Shown: positions 8,185-16,099 of the stretch, piece after piece
Numbering within the stretch: the stretch's first letter is position 1
Layout of the letters: each line of letters opens with the position of its first letter
NCBI GenBank assembly: GCA_963578605.1
Contig: CAUZEA010000073.1
Span: 1 to 29,726 of the forward strand
Source: JAKVCB01 sp963578605
GTDB lineage: Bacteria; Planctomycetota; Planctomycetia; Pirellulales; Lacipirellulaceae
Reading direction: 5' to 3'
DNA length: 29,726 nucleotides
Translations under genes and position numbers: made by a program
Notes under the pieces: generated by a model
Databases searched by the model: none
The model's input: the letters and a program-made list of their open reading frames with translations, nothing else
What the model was told of the DNA's origin: nothing

Positions 8185-9267
8185 CTATCGTTCTCCCGCA
8201 ACCTCGCCTCCGGCGACGGTCGCGATCGCCTGCCAAACCACAAGGTCAATGTCGTCGGAGGTGAACTCTACACGCCCGTCTCCAAACAGCACGTTAACTC
8301 CGCCTGGATGCCTGCTGCGGGCGCTGAAGTACATCTCTTCCTCGGTACTGCCTGTAACACATGGCATGTCGACCGGGGGCGGAAGAGGTTCACATGAACT
8401 TACAAATCTAAAAAAGTCGGGATTACTGGAGTTGGGCGTGAATCGGTGCTCGTAGATGGCACCCCCTCCAAAACCACTAAACCAAATCCCGCGGGGATCG
8501 TACTTATTGCCATTCTCGGGGTTGCCGCGCTCGTCTCGCCCGGCGAGGACTTCACTGCCCAGCGCGGTCTGCGACAAGCCGTCGGTGAACTCGCTCAGCT
8601 TTCGACCGACTTCCAGCACGAACGCGCCCTCGGACTTGAATTCGCTTAAAATAACCGGTGGAAGCCAGGGAGCATTGCGAAGCGCCGGTAGTCTCGTCTG
8701 GAGGATAGTAAAGGAAATCGGACACATTTGCGTTTTCCCCGCACAAACAACGAAGTTCGACCGCGACCACTCGAACAGGGTGTCGGGAGGATGGTGAGGT
8801 GGTCCGCCGTTCGTTGTGTAGACCCGTCCCAGCGAGTTGTCGCTGGGACACGTATAGACGGGGACGGCCGACTTGGCGACATTCTGGTTGATGAAGCTCA
8901 ACCACCTGTTTGTGAAATCAATGCGATCGTAGAGTTCCATTTCCTCCAGGTAAGGCAGTAGTTGAGTCTGGGCCGTGAATCCCGTCCATTGCTTGCCTCC
9001 GCCACCTTTGCGTGGCAGCGGCGAGTATCCCGTCATTGAAGCGGGAAATCTCTTTTTGTCGTTCTCGTGGTTGTGCAGTGCCACACCGACCTGCTTCATG
9101 TGGTTGGTGCACTGTATCCGCCGTGCCGCCTCACGGGCGGCCTGCACCGCCGGCAACAACAGCGCAATCAGGATGCCGATAATGGCAATCACGACCAGCA
9201 GTTCTATGAGCGTAAATGCCGAACGAAATCCCAAAGAAGCAGCTTGTGTTGCGGCGGTATTCTTCAT
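8185..9267 (-). CDS. DUF1559 domain protein, array copy 4 (first in transcription order)
   Basis: This 360-residue protein is the most upstream copy. The frame is open to a possible ATG at 9297, but the ATG at 9267 (MKNTAATQ) is chosen because all paralogs start MKN at this point. It has the prepilin-type FTLIELLVVIAIIG from residue 18, the GGPPHHPPDTLFEWSRSNF block shared with copy 3, the FGGGAIYEHRF variant shared with copy 2, and the C-terminal HPGGVNVLFGDGR (H320, D330), ending GER. Its upstream sequence is unlike the 109-bp spacers of the other three and has a different promoter (9328-9336). It may therefore be the founder copy, with copies 3, 2 and 1 derived by tandem duplication; that order is inference. 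Confidence 0.92.
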   Translation of the reverse strand: MKNTAATQAASLGFRSAFTLIELLVVIAIIGILIALLLPAVQAAREAARRIQCTNHMKQVGVALHNHENDKKRFPASMTGYSPLPRKGGGGKQWTGFTAQTQLLPYLEEMELYDRIDFTNRWLSFINQNVAKSAVPVYTCPSDNSLGRVYTTNGGPPHHPPDTLFEWSRSNFVVCAGKTQMCPISFTILQTRLPALRNAPWLPPVILSEFKSEGAFVLEVGRKLSEFTDGLSQTALGSEVLAGRDERGNPENGNKYDPRGIWFSGFGGGAIYEHRFTPNSSNPDFFRFVSSCEPLPPPVDMPCVTGSTEEEMYFSARSRHPGGVNVLFGDGRVEFTSDDIDLVVWQAIATVAGGEVAGER

Positions 9268-9327
9268 GGAAATTCGGCGATCACAGCAAGCGGGCAAAAA
9301 CCGGTGCTAAAGGGAAAGCCCTGCGGT

Positions 9328-9336
9328 ATTATAGCA
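9328..9336 (-). promoter_or_regulatory. Extended -10 promoter upstream of DUF1559 copy 4
   Basis: Minus strand TGCTATAAT (9336-9328): a perfect -10 hexamer with the TGn extension, 60 bases before the ATG at 9267. No good -35 lies at 16-18 bp, as expected for extended -10 promoters. A GCAC/GTGC inverted repeat (9344-9334) sits just upstream. Confidence 0.45.
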
Positions 9337-9350
9337 CCTCGTGCCGGATG

Positions 9351-11951
9351 CTAGAAAAACCGTGTTGGTGGGGTGAGGTCAGGCACGACTTCCAGTAGGA
9401 CGATATCCCAGGGCTCCATCCTCAAAGAAACGGTTCCACTGGCTACTTCCTCACCATCGGAAGGGAAATATTTTTCCGAACGAGGCCACCTTTGGAATAT
9501 CTGCCATTCGTTGTCCTGGGGGAGTCCCCATTCCGCACTGAGTTTGAGTTCTGCCTCCGCGTCGCTCGGGCCGCCGTTATTCAGAGCGATGAATGCCCGG
9601 TCGGCGCTGGAGCAAAGGTATCCGTAAAGATTGTCCTTCCATGGATTCCCCAGAATAAAGCGAGAATTCCGAAAACACTCGGGATATTTTCTCAGCAACG
9701 CAGTGAAGGTTGCCAGATCTCCTACATCCTCATCAGTAAGCCACTTTGGATGTCCCCATAGCTGCGAGAGAAGGCTACCCCGGCACAAGTCCATGACGAA
9801 CCCTTCCTGCCAGCGGTCTTTGCCAACATTGGAGTTCCACGTTGTCGATGCAAGCCATATTCCAAGAGAATCTTTGCAGAGGGAAGGAACATCACCGGCA
9901 TGACACGCATACCACTCGGACTGGTCTAACGCCCGGGTGACCGAGTCTCTTTTGTATTTCGTCTCCCACCCGCAAGGCTGACCTGCTTCGATAAACAGTC
10001 CCGACTCATAGATAGTGTCCACCCACAAGAGCCACCACGGGGACCGGTATCCCCAGTAACCTATCAATAAACAATCGGGGTTCTCCCTGTCCCAGGCTTG
10101 CAGGTTCTCGATGACTGAACTGCAGATCGCCTCGATAGAATACTTGCCGATTCTGTGCCCATGATTCTCGTTCCAGCAGTTCTTGAACAGGTTATCAAGC
10201 TTGAACAGCCAAACACCGTTATCACGGATATGGGTACTAATGCCCTGCCCAAAAAAGCTCTTGTACGGTTCGCTGGCGCGGCAAAGAATATTCGCGCCGT
10301 CAAACTGGCCTGTACCCATCTGGTTGATTGCATTTGATATGAATCCTCTTTCAGGTGCTATTCCACAAGAAGCTACCGCAGGATTCCTTCCAATCGACCA
10401 TTTTCGCAGTGAACTGTCGAACCACAGTCCGACCTGAGCCCCCACATTGCGGATTCTGTCAAACACCCGGCCGGGTCCATCGGGCCAGCCACTTTCAAAA
10501 TAATCACCCGGCTCGATAATGTTACAATCTTCGATCAAGTAGCTGCAGTCTGTGCCATTCTTGTAGAAGCTTGTCAGGTCACCCGCGGTATCCAACCACG
10601 CCTCTAACGTCAGAGCATCAAAGCAGAGCGCGTGCCGTTCTCTCATCTTCGCCATGCCGTCGAGTATCTCGAGGACATATTCTTCGCTTAGGATAGAGCC
10701 CTCTTCTTCTGTGTCCCAGGTCCCGCAACCCTCAAATAAAGCATACGGTTTGTCGTGCTTTCGAGCTACACGCCTGCACCTGCCCTCAATATGATCTCTG
10801 AATGCAGCCGGTGACTGCCCTTCCCCGGCTATGCCCACTACAACTTCCATCAGGTCAACTGTGTCCCCAGGGCTGAGCGTCTTTCCGGAGAATTGCGTCA
10901 AACGGACCCGGCCGTCCAATCCCTGACACAATCCCGCGGGGTGCGCCAGGCCGAAGAACAACTGATTGTTTACGTGAACTGGAAATCCAACGAATCCTTC
11001 ACTGGCAGCACCATTCGTCTGGTAATCGCCCAGTTCTGCATCGAGCAAACAGATAGAGGTTGAACCAGAATTCATTATTGACGTAAATCTTCGGAGCGTT
11101 GGAGAATCTTCTTCCCATGCGTAGCGAATGGTTGCATGAATTGGTTTTCCCCGGGCTTCCAGTTCTATAACAAGCTCTGCACTTTCATCTGTGTTTTGTG
11201 TTTCGTGGGAACAGACCACGAAGTCGATCGCTTCGGATGGTTCGCCGACTGTAACATACTGATCGAACAGAATTGGGGTGCACGCTCCGATTTCCATCTC
11301 ATTGCAGGAGGCAAGCCCATTGGCCTTCTGCAATTTCGCCGTCTCCGCTCTGTAGCCCTTCATCTGAAGCGCCAACACGTTATCGCCACCAAATCGCAAG
11401 AGCCCATAGTACGCATCTTCTGGATCCAAACGGAGAACCGCCGGCTCTCTCCAGCGCGCCGTTTCGACGCGCAGTAATATCTCCGTGCCGTTCAAAAAGA
11501 CGCGCATCCAATCAGAGTCGTATAGTCCGTAGCCTCCTAGTACAATCGTTACGGGTTGGCCTGTACTGTCGGGCAGAGAGCCTGTGCTGTCGGGCAGAGA
11601 GAAAGAGGTGCGTGCCCAGGTGTACCTGTCTCGGCTCCCCAGGGGAATAATAAACCTCTCCCATTGTTTATCATCAACGTCACACCGAAAATACCCACTC
11701 TTGAAGCCTGGATCTTCGTCAGGGTCTGTGTCAGAAGGGCCTGTGTTGCCCCGTTTCCAGTTCTTGATCTCGATGCGGGAAATTGCCGTGTCAATCCAGA
11801 GCCTTAGCTCATCGCGCCGGCCGAACTCGAAATGATCTCCCGTGATCTTGTTGGTAATACCAACCGCCCGCAGACTGCCGGCTGCGGATATGTCAAGCTC
11901 ATAGGAAAATCTCTGATTGTCGATGCGCAAACCGGATTCGTATTTGCTCAT
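9351..11951 (-). CDS. Putative clan GH-D-like glycoside hydrolase (GH36/alpha-galactosidase-like)
   Basis: This 866-residue protein has an N-terminal beta-rich region to about residue 390, with a carbohydrate-binding or jelly-roll-like insertion around 85-200. A TIM-barrel-like domain follows (about 400-730) and then a short C-terminal beta-domain ending MEPWDIVLLEVVP. GVWLFKLDN (K584-x-D586) resembles the KxD motif bearing the nucleophile in GH27/GH36 alpha-galactosidases. The barrel opens with WDTEEEGSILSEEYVLEILD, like the start of GH36 catalytic domains. The C-terminal end recalls the WGLIALKLEVVP of hydrolases A-D upstream, so these may be distant relatives. No signal peptide is present at the ATG at 11951, and an in-frame TGA four codons before it prevents extension. 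A detached signal-peptide ORF lies just upstream (11999-12121). Substrate unknown; galactosidase activity is a guess. Confidence 0.65.
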   Translation of the reverse strand: MSKYESGLRIDNQRFSYELDISAAGSLRAVGITNKITGDHFEFGRRDELRLWIDTAISRIEIKNWKRGNTGPSDTDPDEDPGFKSGYFRCDVDDKQWERFIIPLGSRDRYTWARTSFSLPDSTGSLPDSTGQPVTIVLGGYGLYDSDWMRVFLNGTEILLRVETARWREPAVLRLDPEDAYYGLLRFGGDNVLALQMKGYRAETAKLQKANGLASCNEMEIGACTPILFDQYVTVGEPSEAIDFVVCSHETQNTDESAELVIELEARGKPIHATIRYAWEEDSPTLRRFTSIMNSGSTSICLLDAELGDYQTNGAASEGFVGFPVHVNNQLFFGLAHPAGLCQGLDGRVRLTQFSGKTLSPGDTVDLMEVVVGIAGEGQSPAAFRDHIEGRCRRVARKHDKPYALFEGCGTWDTEEEGSILSEEYVLEILDGMAKMRERHALCFDALTLEAWLDTAGDLTSFYKNGTDCSYLIEDCNIIEPGDYFESGWPDGPGRVFDRIRNVGAQVGLWFDSSLRKWSIGRNPAVASCGIAPERGFISNAINQMGTGQFDGANILCRASEPYKSFFGQGISTHIRDNGVWLFKLDNLFKNCWNENHGHRIGKYSIEAICSSVIENLQAWDRENPDCLLIGYWGYRSPWWLLWVDTIYESGLFIEAGQPCGWETKYKRDSVTRALDQSEWYACHAGDVPSLCKDSLGIWLASTTWNSNVGKDRWQEGFVMDLCRGSLLSQLWGHPKWLTDEDVGDLATFTALLRKYPECFRNSRFILGNPWKDNLYGYLCSSADRAFIALNNGGPSDAEAELKLSAEWGLPQDNEWQIFQRWPRSEKYFPSDGEEVASGTVSLRMEPWDIVLLEVVPDLTPPTRFF
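11560..11601 (-). repeat. In-frame 21-bp tandem duplication inside the GH36-like gene
   Basis: Two adjacent 21-bp units (11560-11580 and 11581-11601) differ at one base and encode SLPDSTG-type heptads (visible as LPDSTGSLPDSTG). The duplication adds seven residues to a surface-loop-like segment near residues 118-131 and keeps the frame. Confidence 0.85.
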
Positions 11952-11998
11952 GACAACTTCTCATACTGCGATTGTTTGAACCGAGCTTCTTCGCCCCA

Positions 11999-12121
11999 TC
12001 ACTGATGGCCCCAAGTTTCTTTATCGGCGCGGGCCAACGCGGCAGCGAGTAGCACCAGACACGAGAACCCCACTAAAATCCATTGATCATGAGGACAACG
12101 GCGAACACGAAACGTTTTCAT
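11999..12121 (-). CDS. Small ORF consisting almost only of a signal peptide (40 aa), possibly a detached leader
   Basis: An ATG at 12121 opens 40 codons: a basic start (MKTFRVRRCP), a hydrophobic stretch (ILVGFSCLVLLAAALA) and an Ala-x-Ala-like end (LARADKETWGHQ), then TGA. This looks like a Sec signal peptide followed by nine residues. If the TGA is ignored, the same frame continues 16 more codons (WGEEARFKQSQYEKLS) to a TGA that overlaps the start of the GH36-like gene as ATGA. That gene has no signal peptide of its own. It may be a degraded leader or a small exported peptide; there is no Shine-Dalgarno. The rest of the 196-bp gap (11952-12147) holds nothing else I recognise. Confidence 0.4.
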   Translation of the reverse strand: MKTFRVRRCPHDQWILVGFSCLVLLAAALARADKETWGHQ

Positions 12122-12147
12122 GACAGATGGTTTTCGGTCATGTCTAT

Positions 12148-13065
12148 TCATTTCTCGGGATTATTGCTGGCGGCATTCTTTAGCGGAAGAATCGCTCGGA
12201 ACCCGACTTCGGCGCTCGCGTTGACCGGTGCGGTGTTATACCGTGAGCCGCTTTGACAATGGATAGGATGGTAACTCCAGCAGCCACCTCGGACTACCTT
12301 CGTGATTTTGCCGTCGAGCCGCGGCGATCCGTCCGTCGGTGGTTTTCCGAACCTGTCAACGTGGGAATGATGAACGTAATCGTCGCCCACCCATTCCGCG
12401 GCGTTGCCCAGCATGTCGTAAAGTCCCCACGGATTCGGAAGTTTGCCGGCTACTGAATGCGTATGGTACTCTTTACTCGTGTTGGCCCAGCCGTGATCGC
12501 CGAACGCCTTTTGGTCGTCGCCGAAGAAATAGGTTGTCGTTGTTTGTGCCCGACAGGCGTATTCCCATTGCGAATCGCTGGGTAGGGCCAGGCCCGCCCA
12601 CTGGCAAAAGGCCTTCGCGTTCTTCCAGCTTACCCAGACTACGGGGTAGTCATCTTCCTGCGACATAATGCTCTTTCCGCGCCAGTGCCGCAGGTACATG
12701 TCGTAGAAAGGGTCCGGGTCTATGTCACCCTTGCCGTCGTAACCGGTTGCCTCGACGAACCGGCGGTAGTGCGCGTTGGTGACCTCCGTCTTTCCCATGT
12801 AAAACGGTTTTCTTATGGTCACGAGATACTGCTTTGTCTCGGTCCCCAAAGGCATCTTGAGTGGCGATCCCATCGTGAGACTGCCGGCCGGAACCAGGAC
12901 CAACTCCATGGCAGTTTTGTCGTGGATAATCTTATCCGCGTAGCCTTCGAAAGATTCCTTTGCACCCTCGGCCGCGCGGCATCCGGCGGGCGTTTTCAAC
13001 TGCTGTGCACCTGCCGCTACACCCATGCAACATGCAATCATCGACGATGTAATAAGCCACCTCAT
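12148..13065 (-). CDS. SUMF1/formylglycine-generating-enzyme-family domain protein, exported
   Basis: This 305-residue protein has a signal peptide (about 1-20, cleavage near AGA-QQ) followed by a full SUMF1-type C-type-lectin-like fold: ELVLVPAGSLTMGS (54-67), FYMGKTEVTNAHYRRFVEAT (88-107), YPVVWVSWKNAKAFCQWAG, LPSDSQWEYACRA, GLYDMLGNAAEWVGDDY (214-230) and VVRGGCWSYHPIHCQSGSRY. Aligned by eye to formylglycine-generating enzyme, the second active-site Cys is kept (C270) but the first is Tyr (Y265). Copper-dependent sulfatase activation is therefore doubtful, and many SUMF1-fold proteins have other roles. The ATG overlaps the stop of hydrolase A as ATGA, indicating translational coupling. It is the stand-alone counterpart of the C-terminal domain of fused protein C. 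Confidence 0.88.
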   Translation of the reverse strand: MRWLITSSMIACCMGVAAGAQQLKTPAGCRAAEGAKESFEGYADKIIHDKTAMELVLVPAGSLTMGSPLKMPLGTETKQYLVTIRKPFYMGKTEVTNAHYRRFVEATGYDGKGDIDPDPFYDMYLRHWRGKSIMSQEDDYPVVWVSWKNAKAFCQWAGLALPSDSQWEYACRAQTTTTYFFGDDQKAFGDHGWANTSKEYHTHSVAGKLPNPWGLYDMLGNAAEWVGDDYVHHSHVDRFGKPPTDGSPRLDGKITKVVRGGCWSYHPIHCQSGSRYNTAPVNASAEVGFRAILPLKNAASNNPEK

Positions 13066-15872
13066 GGTATAACCTCCAGTTTAAGAGCAATCAGACCCCA
13101 TGAGTCGATACTCATGGTTTTTGTCAGGACGCCACCGTCCCATTCGCCAACGATCAGTTCCCCGTCGGGGGTCCATCGCGATACTTTCAATTTCTGGTCG
13201 GGGCCAATGCCCACAATCTCATTAAGATCCTGTGTCCAGGTGAACTTGTGCGTCTCTTTGTCGTAGTTCAAAAAGAACAGTCCGATCGTCCCGTCAGGTG
13301 CCCGCCAGGCGCTCCCTTCGACGGCCGGTACCGGGAACGCGGCCTGGTATTGCCCACATGCGCTGCCGGGCAGGATCGGCAGGTTTCCCTCAATCTTTGG
13401 TCGCCGCAGCATCTCGCCGTAACCCAGGTAGGGCCTGGCGAACTGGGCGTGACACCACAGGAGTTTTCTGTAGTAGGGTCCCATCTCACCAAAGTGGCCA
13501 CTGGCCAGCCAGGGCATGATGTTGTTTTCCCCGTTCTGGGTCCCCGTCATCCACCAACGCCCTAGCGTCTGCGGGGTGGAGCAGTTCTGCACGCCACCAA
13601 ATACCTGTGTGTAGCCATGATACACGGCGAAGTAAGCCGGGCAGTTTGAGGTGATCCCACCCGAGTGGCTGGTATCGACGACGTCAATGCACCACTCCGC
13701 AGTGTGCTCGGCGCTGATCATCGTCTCGGGATCGATCTTCTGGCATTCTGTGCGCACTTCTTCCAACAGCCCATGCACAGCCTTGGTCCAGTAGTCACCG
13801 CCGGCGATGGCATGCCCGTGATCGGTGTTGAAGCAATCTGCCGTGTGGTTGGTGAAGTAGTCAAAATAGAGGCCGGAAACCCCGTATTTCCCCACCAGCG
13901 TCGTGGTGAGATCAAGGATTTTTTTGTGCCACAACTCGGTGGCGGGACAAATCCCCGCAGACAGGTCATGGCTGCCCGCATAAGTCACCGGCACGATCCC
14001 CTGTTCCATTAACAAGCCCGCTTTTTCCCCCTCTTCCATCTGGTAGCTTTCGGTGGTGGTGTTCCACAGCCACCCGATGATGTAGTTCACAACCCGGATG
14101 TCCTTCGCACGCAAATTTTTCACGAGCTGCGCATAGTTCGCCGAGCCAATTCTCGGGGGCAGGTACTCGGGATTGGAATGGTGGTCGTAACCGGGCATGT
14201 AGCCGTAATCATGGAGGATGACGTTCGGCAGATTGAAATAGTTTCGATGCAGGTCCACGAAACCGATGTCCGCCTCGTCGTTCATGCGGTTGTTCGACCA
14301 GTACGCCAGGTTGAGCGCCCACTTTGGATAATCGTCCCGCGCGTGGATGGGCCCCTTCTTGCACCACGGTGCCGTCAACGCCCACTTCCGGTAAATGCGT
14401 GCTGCGTTAAACCAGTCGCCTTGAAACGGCCCCACCACCAGATCGCCGGGACTGCGATACTCGAGCACCATTTTTTCCGCGCCCCAGTTGAGCACCGGGT
14501 GCGAAATGGAAACTGCCAACGTTTTACGTTCCGCATCTGGTGTCCAGTCAAAATGCTTCCGATTGGCCTGGCCGTCTTCCGCGGCACAGTAGAAACCCAG
14601 CCCGTTTCCCAGGAGCGCTGTGAACTGCATCGACCCACCTGGATACTCGAAGCCAGATGGGGCGCCTTCCAAGAGCGGGGATTTCTCCACGTCACCCATC
14701 GAGCGAGTATGGAGTATTTGGTCCGCCGCCGCCCCCTCGGTCATGGGCAGGATCCCCGACACCAAAGGATGCGTCACGGTCATCAGTCCCGTTCCTTCAC
14801 CCGTCACCTCGGCCAGTATCCGCGACCGCGCCAGGCTTTCGTCGGCCTTCAACCGTGCCACGACCGTGACCTGCAGGTCCGCCAGAGACCAGGTGAACGA
14901 GAGCTTGCCCTCACCATTGTCCGCCTCGACGGTCACCTCACAGGGCACGCCTGCATTTGTATAAGAGAGGCGTTGTCCATCCGCTTTCTTTACGTCCACT
15001 TGCCACGCAGTCGCCTTTGACTCGTCGATCCGCAGCAGTTCCTTTTTCGATATCGAATCATGGACTCTCAACATGCCGCCGCCGTTTTCACCCCGCGACC
15101 ACAAAACGGTTACCTGTTCATTGCGCAGGTAGGGGTATCCATCGAGCATCCCGGCCTCGACACCCGCCGACCGCTTTGCGTTCGGATCTGTTTTGGTAAT
15201 CAGCGTTGTGAGCCAGGCATCTTGCATCGCCTGGGCTTTGACGATTGCTTTTGCCGCAGCGGATTCGACGGCGGCCGGTGTCGGGTTGAAATCCCACAGG
15301 GAAAAGTCATCCACCCGAATGACCCCGCCTTTGCCGCCCTGCCCACGCGGCTGTATGTTCACGATCATGGTGTATAAATCTTCAGGCGTGGTGGACGACT
15401 CGGCAGTGAACTCATCCGCTACATATTTCCACTTTCCATCGACCTTCATGTCGAAATAAAGATCTTTGCGATCTTGGTTCGTGTCGTTTTTCATGTCGCG
15501 GGCAATCACGTGTTCGACCGGTCCGTCAGGTCCGCCGCCCGCGACGACCTTGTACCAGATCGACATTCGGTATTTCTTGCCGCCCTCAAGCCCAGGCACC
15601 CGGGCATGAATAAAGTTGTTGCAGGCAAACTCCTCGGTAGTGTCAATCTGAAGTGATCGTTTGCCGGTTGCGCCCGGACGGACGTCATCGCTCGATGAAT
15701 AGACGGCACCGACGGCGCCCGCACCCTTGCAGTGCCACATTATCCAGTCCGATACGCCTGCCTCGAAGTCGCCCTGCGGAAGCATCTCAACGGCATGCGA
15801 TAATCTGGGCACCCCGGATGTGAACATGGTGATAACCACGCACCATTTCAGCAACCTCGCCACTTGTTTCAT
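13062..15872 (-). CDS. Hydrolase A: secreted putative glycoside hydrolase with N-terminal CBM-like domain
   Basis: This 936-residue protein has a signal peptide (MKQVARLLKW..., cleavage near LSHA-VE) and a CBM4/9/22-like beta-sandwich (about 30-195; QGDFEAGVSDW and VIRVDDFSLWD). A beta-rich domain (about 235-480) and a TIM-barrel-like catalytic domain follow. GLYFDYF (D671) and ISAEHTAEW (E722) are the best candidate catalytic acids, by conservation in all four paralogs and by resemblance to clan-D barrels. The C-terminus is WGLIALKLEVIP. I think it belongs to the DUF6259-like group but cannot confirm this. The frame is open to 16064, but the ATG at 15872 has a strong AGAAGGA seven bases upstream and begins the signal peptide. 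The stop overlaps the SUMF1 start (ATGA). It is nearly identical to the hydrolase part of C over its whole length. Substrate unknown. Confidence 0.8.
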   Translation of the reverse strand: MKQVARLLKWCVVITMFTSGVPRLSHAVEMLPQGDFEAGVSDWIMWHCKGAGAVGAVYSSSDDVRPGATGKRSLQIDTTEEFACNNFIHARVPGLEGGKKYRMSIWYKVVAGGGPDGPVEHVIARDMKNDTNQDRKDLYFDMKVDGKWKYVADEFTAESSTTPEDLYTMIVNIQPRGQGGKGGVIRVDDFSLWDFNPTPAAVESAAAKAIVKAQAMQDAWLTTLITKTDPNAKRSAGVEAGMLDGYPYLRNEQVTVLWSRGENGGGMLRVHDSISKKELLRIDESKATAWQVDVKKADGQRLSYTNAGVPCEVTVEADNGEGKLSFTWSLADLQVTVVARLKADESLARSRILAEVTGEGTGLMTVTHPLVSGILPMTEGAAADQILHTRSMGDVEKSPLLEGAPSGFEYPGGSMQFTALLGNGLGFYCAAEDGQANRKHFDWTPDAERKTLAVSISHPVLNWGAEKMVLEYRSPGDLVVGPFQGDWFNAARIYRKWALTAPWCKKGPIHARDDYPKWALNLAYWSNNRMNDEADIGFVDLHRNYFNLPNVILHDYGYMPGYDHHSNPEYLPPRIGSANYAQLVKNLRAKDIRVVNYIIGWLWNTTTESYQMEEGEKAGLLMEQGIVPVTYAGSHDLSAGICPATELWHKKILDLTTTLVGKYGVSGLYFDYFTNHTADCFNTDHGHAIAGGDYWTKAVHGLLEEVRTECQKIDPETMISAEHTAEWCIDVVDTSHSGGITSNCPAYFAVYHGYTQVFGGVQNCSTPQTLGRWWMTGTQNGENNIMPWLASGHFGEMGPYYRKLLWCHAQFARPYLGYGEMLRRPKIEGNLPILPGSACGQYQAAFPVPAVEGSAWRAPDGTIGLFFLNYDKETHKFTWTQDLNEIVGIGPDQKLKVSRWTPDGELIVGEWDGGVLTKTMSIDSWGLIALKLEVIP

Positions 15873-15973
15873 AGTTTTGTCCTTCTGGAAATGTACTAAA
15901 GTGTGGATTCCAACACCTCGTCGTTGTAGCCAGGTGTGCCTGCAACAGCTGGCGGAAAGTCTGGAAATTGTAA

Positions 15974-16099
15974 TCACAAGAACCTCTCGGCGGGAGATGT
16001 GAATGGCTTTGCCGCCTGCAGTTTGGGGAGGCCCCTGCCAGCAAGACCCACTGTCGCGCAACAAGCAACAACCACAATCGCTGCGATACCATTGCTCAT
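15974..16099 (-). CDS. Conserved 41-codon ORF after hydrolase B (signal-peptide-like)
   Basis: The ATG at 16099 overlaps the hydrolase B stop (ATGA). The 41 residues start MSNGIAAIVVVACCATVG, a signal-peptide-like hydrophobic stretch, continue GLPKLQAAKPF and end AERFL before TGA. An ORF of exactly the same length, with the same ending, follows hydrolase D (22318-22443). The layout copies hydrolase A/SUMF1, where a signal-peptide ORF also overlaps the stop. It is either a small exported peptide or the remaining start of a lost SUMF1-like gene. Conservation may only reflect recent duplication. Confidence 0.4.
   Translation of the reverse strand: MSNGIAAIVVVACCATVGLAGRGLPKLQAAKPFTSPAERFL

Larger units (their letters stand above)
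4581..9267 (-). repeat. Tandem array of DUF1559 gene units (four intact plus one relic)
   Basis: Gene plus spacer repeats at about 1.16-1.18 kb. The three internal spacers (5728-5836, 6905-7013, 8076-8184) are each exactly 109 bp and nearly identical, carrying a TTGACC-17-TAAAAT/TAGAAT promoter. Coding ends are more conserved than the middles. The downstream edge is ragged, with only the last ~97 bp of a fifth unit at 4581-4677. Confidence 0.92.

Noticed and set aside
4678..9267. Diversity-generating retroelement acting on the DUF1559 variable regions
   Set aside because: No reverse transcriptase or template repeat is present, and variation is spread over the middle of the genes rather than at adenines of a short C-terminal region.
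9268..9297. Ten-residue extension of DUF1559 copy 4
   Set aside because: All paralogs start at the MKN equivalent (9267), and the extension has no counterpart in them.
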